DNA of 64,000 bases from Mucidula mucida (lineage: Eukaryota > Basidiomycota > Agaricomycetes > Agaricales > Physalacriaceae), in NCBI GenBank assembly GCA_015501055.1, contig JADNYV010000202.1, positions 1 to 64,000 of the forward strand. Reading direction: 5' to 3'. Each line of letters starts with the position of its first letter. Positions within the stretch are counted from its first letter, which is position 1. A program made the position numbers and the translations under genes. The notes below the pieces were generated by a model. That model saw nothing but the letters and a program-made list of their open reading frames with translations. It was not told the DNA's origin and made no database searches. Below are positions 11,263-21,488 of the stretch, one piece after another.

Positions 11263-12881
11263 ATGACGCCTCCTTGGATTCTTCTCTTTTACCTCTTCGG
11301 CGGCACGCTTTCTTACGACCTCGTTCATGACTACTCTGGGACATCCTTTTTCGACAAGTGGGACTTCTTCGGAAATTACGACAATCTCACCCTCGGTGCG
11401 CAATTATGAGCACAGCGCGCGCGATTTGTTCAGATCTCTGAAATCTATGTAGGCGATGTATGGTGGCTGAACCGGGAGGACGCGTTTGCGCAAGGTCTTG
11501 CGTATGTGAACAGCGCAGGGAACGCTATCATCAAGGTGGACAATATGCATAATGTGGCTTATAACCAGAAGCGCAATTCTGTGAGTGTGCGTCCATTTGA
11601 TTAGGTTTTCCTTACTCATCCGGAGTGCTAGGTGAGAATTACGACTCAAGAATCGTACGCTGTGGGCAGCTTATGGATTATCGACGTCAAGCATGTTCCG
11701 TTTGGCTGCTCCGTTAGTGCTTCTTCCACCTCCTAACCATTTCGGTGAACATGGAATAGGTGTGGCCTGCCTTCTGGACAGTGGGACCGACATGGCCGGA
11801 CGACGGTGAAATTGAGTGAGCGCCTCTTCCTCATGCACACAAACGCCACTGATCTTCTATACTTAGCATTATCGAGGCCATTAACCTCATGCCGAACAAC
11901 CAAATGGCGCTCCACACGACTTCGGGGTGTTTCCATGCGCCGGAGCCAGAGCAATATCAGATATCGACGACGCTTGAGACGGATTGTTCGGACGCGTCAG
12001 GGTGTACGGTGCTGGAGGTACAGGAGAATAGTTACCTTACGGGACTGGCGGCGGCTGGTGGCGCTGTTTGGGCTACGCAGTTCGATGTGGCGGGGTGCGT
12101 TTGCACATTTTTTCATTACGATCGATGATGCTAATACTCGTTGGAAGAATATTGTGAGTTGCGTGTTTGTCGCGTTCGTGATAAGCTCATGATGCTTCTA
12201 ATGTCAAGTATCTGGTTCTGGAGTGTAAGTCAAGATACTCCTTGTCGAAACGGTTTAAGGCTCATTCGCTCCAGAGACCGAACATACCAGCATCCATCAC
12301 AACTCAAACTCCTCAGCGCCACTGGATGTTTCTCAATGGGGACCACCTACTGCAAGCTATCCAGCTCAATACTGTAACATCACAGATTTTTACACCGCAG
12401 AAGCTAATCTCGACATACACTGTGCGGAAACTGGTAAGCTCTCTCTTCTATTAATGTCTTCTTCCACTATCACCCTCTTCATAGGGCTGGCCTCCCAAAC
12501 ACCTACTTTCCTTCCTGCGGCGGTGCGGGCTCCACGGGTACATGTGTACGTCCCGAGACTCAGCACTTAGCTTGTCCCCCCCTTCTAACGCATTTCTCCC
12601 AGTACGCCGACTCTGTGGTTGGGCCTGGATCCAACTTTAACGATGCATACTTTGAAGTGTCCTACGTCAAGGCATACACGACTGGTGGACCCGTCCCAAC
12701 GCCGAATGCCGCTGTTGAGATTCCGTCTCATACTATGCCAACAGGGATAGCATCGGGGCTGAGCCCTTCGACGCCGTCTGTGAGGCCTCTGTTCTACCCT
12801 GGTGGAGCCCAGCAAGCGACGATTTCGCCGTTACTGGTCTTGGCTGCTATTATCACTGGGGCGGGTCTTTATGTTTTGTGA
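11263..12881 (+). CDS. GH16 endo-beta-1,3(4)-glucanase-like secreted protein, with two apparent frameshifts
   Basis: A Lam16A-type fungal glucanase acting on beta-1,3/1,4-glucans at the cell wall or outside the cell. The protein starts MTPPWILLFYLFGGTLS (signal peptide) and continues YDLVHDYSGTSFFDKWDFF, then [20 protein letters not shown], which holds the GH16 catalytic pattern (two Glu around Asp, split by an intron after GEI). A CNITDFYTAEANLDI / LCGNWAG block and VVGPGSNFNDAYFEVSYVKA close the fold. The C-terminus is Ser/Pro-rich with a terminal hydrophobic segment (ISPLLVLAAIITGAG), suggesting a GPI anchor. Introns are mostly 47-57 bp, and a 6-nt exon is inferred at 12148-12153. One base appears missing near 12308 and another near 12418, where the frame must change to keep family motifs, so the gene may be decayed or the sequence wrong there. 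Confidence 0.85.
12148..12153 (+). other. Candidate 6-nt exon in the GH16 gene
   Basis: AATATT lies between gtgcgt...ggaag (12095-12147) and gtgagt...tcaag introns. Including it yields GIFIWFWSRPNIPAS, which fits the GH16 G-I-x-[IV]-W-F-W-x-R pattern. Skipping it stays in frame and yields GIWFWS, so both isoforms are possible. Confidence 0.6.
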
Positions 12882-13095
12882 TGAGAAGAGATGTTATATA
12901 CGATCTATAGAAGATAATTTATCTACTGCTACCTGACACGAATTATAATGGACAGATTGTCATGCATTGAGATAGAGAGCTGACAGTGATGGAGAGCAAT
13001 GAATCGCGTCAGGAACACATGACGTCAATGCGCAGTGAGCGCACAAGAACCGCTTTTTGGCTTGTTCTCGTACCACGACGACCTACTCTTTCACC

Positions 13096-13553
13096 ATGGT
13101 CAACTCTTCCGACGTCCTCATCATCCTTGTACGCTACTTGCTCCGTTTTGTCGGATCCATTACCCATTCATTGTCTCACAGGTCGCCATCATCTTTCCTC
13201 CAGGCGCCGCCGCATTCTTGACAGGCTGCAGTTGCGACCTTCTCATCAACATATGTCTTACACTGTACGCCCAACCTTTCATGTCGGAATCCCCCGTTTT
13301 GACTCTTTCTACAGCCTCGGCTACATCCCCGGCCACATTCACGCGTTCTGGTTGATCTACAAGAAGATGCAGGCTGAAGAGCGCTATGGCTCGGGCGGGT
13401 TCCGCTGTGCGTCCTTTCCTTCTTCCTCCTCTTCCTCTGCCTTTCAGCTCATATTGGTGTATAGATGTTGGTAATGGCCAATACCGCGCCTACCACCAAA
13501 TCACGCCAGGCCAAGAGCAGCAGCCACACTACGGCGCAACTAACCAGGTCTGA
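13096..13553 (+). CDS. PMP3: PMP3 family plasma membrane proteolipid
   Basis: A small two-helix membrane proteolipid linked to membrane potential and salt tolerance in yeast. Four exons starting at ATG 13096 (ACCATGG context) give a protein of roughly 95-100 residues: VNSSDVLIIL, VAIIFPPGAAAFLTGCSCD, LLINICLT and LGYIPGHIHAFWLIYKKMQA. The PPG, GC-x-C-D-LLIN and YIPG-x-x-HA blocks are diagnostic. A polar tail (YGSGGFR, YRAYHQITPGQEQQ) ends at TGA 13551-13553. A further downstream intron-exon could extend the tail by about 12 residues, but the stop is the simpler end. Confidence 0.93.
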
Positions 13554-13934
13554 ATCTAATTCCCTCATGTACTACTTCTATTGGGACTCTTTGAATAAGC
13601 ATTGCTTGTGTTTCTTGGTTCTACAGAAAGCACGAATAGGAAAGACCATTATTTACAGCTGATATAGTACAGAAGCTAGAATTGGCGGGTTCAATCTCTG
13701 AAAATTTTGTCTCGAGGAGCGAAATAGATATCATGATCTGAATCGGAGCGTGCAGGTTTCCTGTCCATGGGTCGACTGTTTTCTGCATCGGAAGAAGACG
13801 CATCGAGTCCGTCACCTATGGTCGATAACTGATAGTTGGTCGGCACACGCGACTGCGGGAATGGATCAGTCCGTATTATTGACGGCGTGAGCTAGTGGGT
13901 TGAAGTCAGTAAATACCGCAAAACGACTGAGGGT

Positions 13935-15213
13935 TCATACATCAACGGGCCCAGAGAGAATAGCTCTCAGTGCACTTCGGCAGTGTAAGATGTCCATTAA
14001 CGTTATCGAATACATGCGCCCAGTGCATGCAGCGAAAAAGGAGAACACAAGTGTATCCGGGGAGACTAAAAGATCGGTGAGCGGACAAACGCGTTTTGGC
14101 ACGCCTGATATACGCAATGAGGTGACCCATGGCAAAAGTGAAAACGAACAGACCCGTTTGCACAGCCCCACGAATGAGGCGGTAGATAACACTGTTCGTG
14201 TTCTCGAAACCAGTTCGTGACCGGTACAATGCGTATGAAAGAGTACCTGAGGACAGTCATGAGGAAGTGTCAGTCCTTTAGTGTTATCACGTACCGCACA
14301 CCGCGATATCAGTGCCCGTCTGCAATCCAAGCCATACGTACAGGTAGTTCCTTAAATTGTAGACTTCGACGACGCTGAGAAGGAGTGAGCGTGAACCAAT
14401 TTCGACTTTCTGAGCCAAGCACCTCGACATTGTGAAAGTCTTATGACGAAAGTGAGTCACATGTAGTGGCGTAGTATGCGGAGGACATGCCTTGATTCCA
14501 GCAGCTAATGATGCAGCAAAGGTGCCAAGACTGAGCATCATAATGCCCACATACAACACGAGGAACTGGTGAGATAGGATCGCAGAAATACCGATGGCAA
14601 AGGGAGTGTAGCTATAGGGCCAAGGGATGGCTCGGCAATTGGTCAGAAACGGGGACGGCAAATTTTGGTGGGCGACTCACAAAGCAAGATGAGAGGGTTG
14701 TCGTAGTTCTCGACGCTGATGGGCATGAGTATGTCACGAGAATATGAGTTTGAAGACGCGTACGCGTAGAGCCAGGCCATATATATTATCCTAAACAGCC
14801 TTTCAGTGAATGACTTGGCCAACTGTGAAATATGCTCACGCGGCCGAGTAGACTGCGTCGTTGAGAGCAAGCAGTGCCACCGTCGCCCTGTAAGCACTGT
14901 TAGAGAGACCGTGGATTTTGTTGAATGACGGACTTGATCCAGACGGGATCCTCGAAGCCTATAAACCGCCATAGCTCAAGAACGCGTATTCAGAAGAAAG
15001 CCAAACCTGCATTGAAGTAGGCTAAATACTGTTAGCACACAAACCCGAATAAATACGTGTTCACTGTTCACCTAATTGATAAGAAAACGGCCAAAGAAGC
15101 ACTGGGTACGCACAAAAGATCCCAATGAGCAATACACCTACACGCAGGCGTCAGGATACCGCTTCGTTCACCTCAAGATACTACACACCGAGCGTATTGT
15201 CATAAAGGCCCAT
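13935..15213 (-). CDS. DUF6534 multi-pass membrane protein (copy 1)
   Basis: A basidiomycete-specific family of seven-helix-like membrane proteins of unknown function. Start at 15213 (MGLYDNTLG), then VLLIGIFCAYPVLLWPFSY, EDPVWIK joined to ATVALLALNDAVYSAA, the YDNPLILL block, SIPWPYSYTPFAIGIS, YLYVWLGLQTGTDIAV, the signature NSVIYRLIRGAVQTGLFV, and after a 37 bp intron DTLVFSFFAACTGRMYSITL with the conserved GR-x-Y and CRSALR end. All exons join in frame from the YDNPL block onwards. Exons between the second and third blocks are less certain. Confidence 0.8.
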
Positions 15214-15804
15214 GGTCCCGGTTGGTCAGGCTGGCACTTTATTTCGTCCATGGCGTAAACCAAATCCTCGACCTCCTATATGGCTGAGAAACTTTGAAAT
15301 CCGGCGAAACAGCCGAGCGTGGATTTGCAACTGGGGAACGAGTGGTGTCTCGAGAAGCCAATTATGGCGCCACGAAGCGAAGAGATCAATAGAGTTGAGA
15401 GGTGTTGCTGTAGCATTTAGCCTAGAAGTGACCAGCGGGTTCCATTGTGAGCCATGGAAATGCGGCTTGAATCCCCGCGACGTCGGGTCGTTGAATAAAT
15501 GTAACGGAATCGGAGAAGGTTTGGCCTGATGTGCACAGTTGAATATGATTTTATGTCGTCGAGCGGGTCGGATGGTTTGGTCAAGAAGGAAGCCTTAAAT
15601 CCGTGCACGTGCGTGGAGGCGGCCAGGGCCGAGCCTCGTCGGCCTCATCGACCGAGGTTAATGTTCCTCTCCAGTGTCCACCATCATTATCTCCCATTGC
15701 GTTCATCTTATGAGCAGTTGCAATAATAAGCCTGTCGTCGCAGGCTCACACATCTCCCAAATTTCATTGCTGTTTGAACTCCAGCCAACGTCGCTCTTAT
15801 CATT
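15214..15804. other. Intergenic stretch between divergent genes
   Basis: About 590 bp between the - strand DUF6534 gene and the + strand dehydrogenase relic. Only short ORFs of no clear family occur, so it probably holds the divergent promoters. Confidence 0.5.
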
Positions 15805-17206
15805 ATGCTTTTCCATCTGACACGTCCTGGAGCGCGACTCCGGAAAATATGTTACCTAGAAAAGCCCTCCATCTATCCAGGAATTAGATGCTCATGTTCC
15901 AGCTATTCACCTCATTCAATGTCTTGTGCGACTTACTGGAAAAGTCATTATTGTAACGGGCTCCAAGTATATGACCAGTTTGGCTTGTGAATTGCATGCT
16001 AATTGAACTTCACAGTACTGGTGTTGGTTATTTGACTGTTAAACATCTTGTGCGAAAGGGGCCACAGTCTATCTTGCTGCCAGCAACGAAGACAAGGCTT
16101 TGAAAGCTTTAGATCAGCTCAATGAAGAGAACATCAAGGCGGGACAAGTTCACTGGTTGCCTCTTGCCCTAGCCAGTCCGAAGGCAACAAAGGAAGTAGC
16201 GGAAGTCTTCATGATGAAGGAGAATCACTTGGATATCTTAGGTATGGACCCTTCAGATTTGATTTGTTTCCTTCTTCTGACCGCCCATTAGTCAACAACG
16301 CCGCCATATTGGTGATCCTTGAATCTATATCGTGTCCTAAACTCAAACGGGAATCAGGCTTTTCAATACTTATCGAAAAACGGAAGAAGGTGCGCTGGCT
16401 CCATCGCGTTGATCATGCGCTCATTCCAGTCAATAGGCATCGCGGAAATAATGATGGTCAAGTGAGCGCGCATTTCCATAGGTGCCTCTACACGGCCTTA
16501 TCATATCCCAGTCACTTTAATACGTTTTTTTTTCACATAGACCCTCCTTCCTCTCCTTATATCGACCGCGTCGCGCCCAAATTCTGACGTTCGTATTGTT
16601 ACGGTAAGAAGAACAGCCATGGACAGGAGTCAGTCCCACTTCGCCGGTCTCTTCTTCCGGACACGCAATGAGGCGAGCAGCGGACCCCGCCATCCAGTTC
16701 CACACCATCGACGACTTCAGTCCCGAATTCAAGGACGACCGAATCCCCGATTTCTCGCGTTATTGTGCGTCCCAAAACTCGCCTGGGTTTCGCTGACCTC
16801 ACCATTAACTTATTAGCCAGATCGAAACTATGCAACGTGCTCTACATAAACATCCTCCAGGCGCGGCTCGATGCACGCTCTATCCCGATAACGTGCATGT
16901 CGCTGCATCCCGGCGGCGTCAATACCTTTGCGCATCAAACCCCATATCCGCGCATCGCCGCCATTTTGATGAAGCTGTCCTCAAAGGACCGGATGTAGGC
17001 GCATATACTTCGTGTTTCGCGGCGGCATCACCTTAATCAAGCAGGATCCCTCAAAGTACAAAGGCCAGTACCTCTGTCCTGTAGGGGTGGTATCGCCCAA
17101 GTCGCAGAATAGACAGAGGACAGATCTAGGCGAGGAGCTGTGGAACGCGACGATGGCGTTCTTCACTGACCTTGGGCTTTTAACAGACGACCTTACTCTG
17201 TCGTGA
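15805..17206 (+). pseudogene. Short-chain dehydrogenase/reductase, decayed
   Basis: An SDR of the fungal retinol-dehydrogenase-like type (NAD(P)H oxidoreductase). Conserved pieces in order: LTGKVIIVTGSN-TGVGYLTV (glycine-rich cofactor site across an intron), ATVYLAASNEDKALKAL, LDILVNNAAI, NSDVRIVTV followed by a SSSGHAM block, RSKLCNVLYINILQARLD with the catalytic Lys context, ITCMSLHPGGVNTFAH, and KYKGQYLCPVG. To read them the frame must change near 16058, near 16530 (T9 run), near 16990 and near 17030. A TAG at about 16540 stands where the family has a Gln or Lys, and one acceptor site is lost. The classical Tyr-x3-Lys keeps only the Lys side (SRYS-RSKLC region). Clearly a broken gene. Confidence 0.85.
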
Positions 17207-17272
17207 ACGGACAGTGTGTTGGACACCCGTACTCATAATCTTGAGTCAAAGACACAGGCTACAAGTTTGATC

Positions 17273-18672
17273 CTAGTGTCCGCGATAATATACAGTACAT
17301 TTGGACGTCCCTTCTGATTTATATTTGCAAGGCTCAATATCCGGGATAGGACCCACAGGAACGATGCGCGTTCCATTAATCTGCGAACGAATTAGCTTCG
17401 TTTCACCACGTACGGTACGGGACACCCTACCATTTGATGAGACCAGTAGTAATGCGTCTTGATGTGGTTGAAATTGGTGGACGACTTGAACGCGTCGTTG
17501 TTCCAATAAAGATTCTTCATCCACTTGTTGATCGCGGGGTACCCATGCCGGATGTCGCGTATGTTGCACTTGAAGTGGCCTACGTAGACGGGGTCGAAGC
17601 GGATCTACTTGCGAATCTCAGGTTGAAGTCTGGAAAGAGAAATGACAGGCTCACGATAGTGACCCAGAGGCGAATGTCGCATTCCGTCAGTCTGTCGCCA
17701 ACGATGTACTGCTTGCCAGTCAAAAGCTTCTCCACTTTGTCGAGAGACTCGAAGAGCTGGTGGACGGCCTCCTCGTATGCGGACTGGGTCGTAGCAAAGC
17801 CGGATCTGTACACGCCATCTACGCGTCATAAATCAGTGGGGTGACGACACAGATAGTAGTTCAGCTGCCTTACTATTGATGTTAGGATAGATCCAGTCGT
17901 TAAGACTATCAATCTCAGCACGCAAATCCTCCGGATAAAAGTCCAACGCGGCCTTGTCCGCAGGAATGCTGTCGTTGAAAGCGGTATTGAACATGCGGAT
18001 GATTTCAGAGCTCTCGTTGTTCACGATGGTGTGCAGTTTCTTGTCCCAGAGGATGGGGACGGTGAATCTTAATCAGTCGCAAGTTGAACTGGACTTGAGG
18101 CTACGGAACATTATTATGTAGTACGCACCGGCCGGAAAAATCGGGATCTGCTTTGAGATAGAGGTCTTTGACGTGTTGCGCGTTGTAATTTGGGTCGGCG
18201 TCTGCGTCGGGAAAGTCGTCGGCAGGAGCAAAGGGCCAGCCGTTGTTACCCATGCGAGGTGAGACGACGGAAACAGCTATAAGCCCAAGTAAAGTAAGCT
18301 ACAATTCAACAGTTCAATCTTTGGGCACCCACGAATGAGACCGTCAAGGCCTTTCAGCTTTCGTACAATGAGGGTCCTAGTTGCCCACGCTGTGTTCCAG
18401 TGTCAGTTTAGAAAGTTGAACGCGCTGATACTAATTCACGCACGGCAAGCATAAGAGACATAGAGGTGATAGCGGCCTATCTCATCACTATTAACCCTCG
18501 AAAGCACAGTCCAAGAAAATCAAACAAACACACCAAGTTCAGGCTCAAACTTTCCTCCCTTTTCAATGACATTCCTAAACACCATCGGGGCGCGTTTGAA
18601 CGACCCGTCAGAAGACGTCTTCATCTTGGAAATGTCCGTCTGTGAGCTGACGTCTTTCGATTCGGATGCCAT
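17273..18672 (-). CDS. Glutathione S-transferase, Omega/GTO type (ECM4-like glutathionyl-hydroquinone reductase)
   Basis: Reduces glutathionyl-hydroquinones and other glutathione conjugates; in the family the catalytic Cys sits in a CPWA motif, seen here as VSYACP|WATRTLIVRKLKG across an intron. Start at 18672 (MASESKDVSSQTDISKMKTS), followed by FKRAPMVFRNVIEKGGKFEP, VSVVSPRMGNNGWPF, FTVPILWDKKLHTIVNNESS, EIIRMFNTAFND, NNGVYRSGFATTQSAYEEAV, GDRLTECDIRLWVTI, RFDPVYVGHFKCNIRDIRHG, STNFNHIKTHYYWSHQM and, after the last intron, NGTRIVPVGPIPDIEP. All exons join in frame. The tail after PDIEP runs about 18 residues beyond the usual end. Confidence 0.93.
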
Positions 18673-19049
18673 TCTGAATCTTCTTGTGAAAACGAGAGAA
18701 AGCGCGCGACTTTTAAAGCAGGCTGACAATGGCAGTCGCAATGATGAAGCGAGTAACATGATCACTGATTCATTATATCCCGAGTTCCGCTCCGATATAT
18801 CGAGTAGTAGATCTCCAGGATTGCCGGCCCTGCCCAAGCACGTCATTTGATAGTAAACAGTCGCGACTCTGAAGAGCTTCGAGAATTGAAGCGTTTGCTA
18901 GGATTGAGAGCCGTAGTAAATAGTAAGTAGTACTACAGGACAATTTTAATGATTGACTGGGTATATAAGTAGATCAATCATCAATAGAACCGGACAGAGT
19001 CAAAGACAAAGTTAGGCGATCTGGTGAACTCATTCAGTCACATACTTTC
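18673..19049. other. Intergenic stretch, nothing recognised
   Basis: Between the glutathione transferase start and the PL4 relic. It contains a TATATAAG box-like sequence at about 18961 and no supported gene. Confidence 0.4.
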
Positions 19050-19574
19050 TTTTTCAGGGAGAAGAAAACGCCACGCACAAGTAATCATCTCCAGAAGAAC
19101 CTGAAATAACGATGATGACAATTGAATTCGAGCCCAAAACCAGAACACCGTCGTCAATGTCGACAGTGTAGACAGTGTTCTACAATCGATCGAGGTTAGC
19201 TCAGATAAAACGTTTTGTGTAGACGAGACACACCACACCGCGCCACGTTCCGTAAGTGATTTTCTCTGACTGTACTTGCTCGAGTCTTGGGCCTACTGTA
19301 GTACCAAATTGATCATACTCTGACCCGAGAACTCGGTGAAATTTCAATCCCAACCTCGATAGCATGAAACTTCATGTATGTAATGTCTGCGCTCGTCGAG
19401 TCGACTATGAACCGGTCGTTAGTACCAATTCGAACAGAGATGGAGCTACACTCACCAGTGAATATCAGGCCAGCCGACGTGTCAACAATGAAATCGTCAC
19501 CACTTTTCCGTGAGACCGTATCCATTTTCAGCCTCGATCCAGAGACCGAGTCCGAGCAAGAAAGGACGAAGCAT
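19050..19574 (-). pseudogene. PL4 rhamnogalacturonan lyase relic with the middle deleted
   Basis: The N-terminal part starts at 19574 (MLRPFLLGLGLWIEAENGYG) and reaches [15 protein letters not shown], then across an intron STSADITYMKFHAIEVG. These match the intact PL4 gene at 21489-24095 ([32 protein letters not shown]). The next recognisable sequence, at 19240-19050, is already the extreme C-terminal part (GVLVLGSNSIVIIVISGSSG versus [19 protein letters not shown]). The catalytic middle, about 2 kb in the intact gene, is absent. The frame also breaks between the signal peptide and the DDFIVDTS block. Confidence 0.85.
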
Positions 19575-20141
19575 TGTTGAGACTTGATATCGATCCTATC
19601 TGCTACAAACCTAGGTCTCCTTTCCGGAGAAGGGGCCCAGAAAACTATCGTCATGGTTGGTATGGCTGCGCCAATATAGCACAAGAACATCGGAAAGCGA
19701 GCACGCAGGTACTGTATAAGACGCCGTCCGTACACGAGTGAGAAGGACCTCGTGGATAGTTGTAGATCATTGCGCAGCTCGGCCAGTGTACTGCAAAATA
19801 GCAAAAAAACACGGGAAATCGACTATTGAACTTTGGAGAAACGTGATGAACGCTCGGCGGCGCGAGAAAGCACTCTCAGAGTCAGGGAAAAGTCTGATGG
19901 CATTCGAAGAGAAAGGACGAACAACTGTTGACGCACGATGTCCCGGAAGTGATCATCGAAATATAGGCGCTTTGTGTTGATTGAGGTTGGCGTTGATTTA
20001 TCTTGATTGCCTATAATTCCGAAGGGAGTTAATAAGCGGTCCAGCTGAGTCGTTGATGTAGCTAATTCGCTCAGACTTCAAGTTTAGTGGTTAAACGACT
20101 GCCGTTCCCGATTGGCACCAGGTAGGCAACAGAAAGCATGC
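19575..20141. other. Intergenic stretch, nothing recognised
   Basis: No supported gene between the PL4 relic and the next hypothetical gene. Confidence 0.4.
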
Positions 20142-21101
20142 TTAACGTTGCGGGTGTAGATTCAGAGTCACTGGGCGAGAGGAAAGCTGCGCTATTGATG
20201 CGATGGTCCAATACATCTCCTCTTCGTTCATATCTCTGTGAAGATCTTGGTCATCCCACTCATAGTCGGAATCGGAGTCAGAGTCAGAGTCGGCCTCGAC
20301 CACGATGGCAGGGCAAACTTCCTCCTTTCCACCGCCTCGTCCTCGGTGATCGATATATCTATCAATTTGGTATAAAGTAGGCATAGGAACTTGTACGGGC
20401 TCGCCATCGGCATTGAGCAGTTGCGTGATCTAGGCGTCTGATTAGCAAAGGGAAGCTAGCATGAAGAAGAAGAAGAGCATACGTCGTGGTTCCCTGTTAA
20501 GCTGACCGTCGTTTCGCAGAGATTGAGCCAATGAACGGCGGTAATTTCCTACACAAGATCGTCGAAAAATCACCCACAAGCTCTCACCTGACCTCGTGGG
20601 GTCTCCGAGTTACGATACCCAGCCAAGACCTCTTTATCCCTCTGCACCATCCGTCTACTCCAGGCTTACAACCGCCCGCAAGCGACTCGGGCCCTGCCTT
20701 CTTCCCTGACCCACCACTAGCGCCTGTTTATATCCCCGATGTCCCGTGCTGTCCCCATCAGATAGCCAGTTACCTTGTCATCTCCAGCCGTTGCCTCGAC
20801 CCCCGTCACCAGACAACTATGCGGTGGTCGTCGATTCGGGCTACTGCTGGCTGACACAGTCGATGAAGCGACCGATGGTGTAGCCTCCACGCCAGGAATG
20901 AGGTCCACAAATGGATAGGGCAAGGAGAATGAGATGATACTGCCAACAGTGAAAGAGATATAATCCAACGTGAGCCGGGCAGAGCTATGTGTGGTCTGTA
21001 GATGTGAGCTCATTGCCTTATTATAAGGAGGTAGCAAGAGAAAGAATATCGCGGAGAATGGATGCCTCTGGGTTGTACCTATCGGTCGTAGACTGAGACA
21101 T
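20142..21101 (-). CDS. Hypothetical protein with an acidic DS-repeat segment
   Basis: A plausible multi-exon gene starting at 21101 (MSQSTTDR) or at the ATG of MSSHLQTTHSSARLTLDYIS just downstream. Later exons join in frame: EITAVHWLNLCETTVSLTGN, then after an intron ITQLLNADGEPVQVPMPTLY, QIDRYIDHRGRGGGKEEVCP, an acidic SDSDSDSDYEWDDQDLHRDM run and EEMYWTIASIAQL, ending at 20142. No domain is recognised. The acidic repeat corresponds to a GAGTCA-type microsatellite. The upstream half is less certain than the last two exons. Confidence 0.5.
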
Positions 21102-21488
21102 GACTGTTGGATCGGTATAGGCCGCGAACGATGAGGGTCCTGATACTAAATATCTCTACTTCACTACGCCAATGAAGTCCTCGGAATTAGCCCACCGCTC
21201 GAAGTATGCTTCAGCGGCAAGCCTCCCCCGCCCGCTTTCCGTCAAAGGTTGCCTTTCTTCTTCGGAGGCATGACATTGAAGAGGCCAAGGCATAACACTA
21301 CCCATTCATTTCAACGACCAAAACGAAATACATTAGATCCAATGTCCGTTTTGGCCTGTACGATTGGGCATCGAAGTATTCATCACTCCCTGTTTAGCAA
21401 AGGCTCTGAAGACGGAAGCAAATCCATATCATGATATGTTTTGTACCACAAAATCCCAAGTACAAGAACATGATAACCACAAGGTGCT

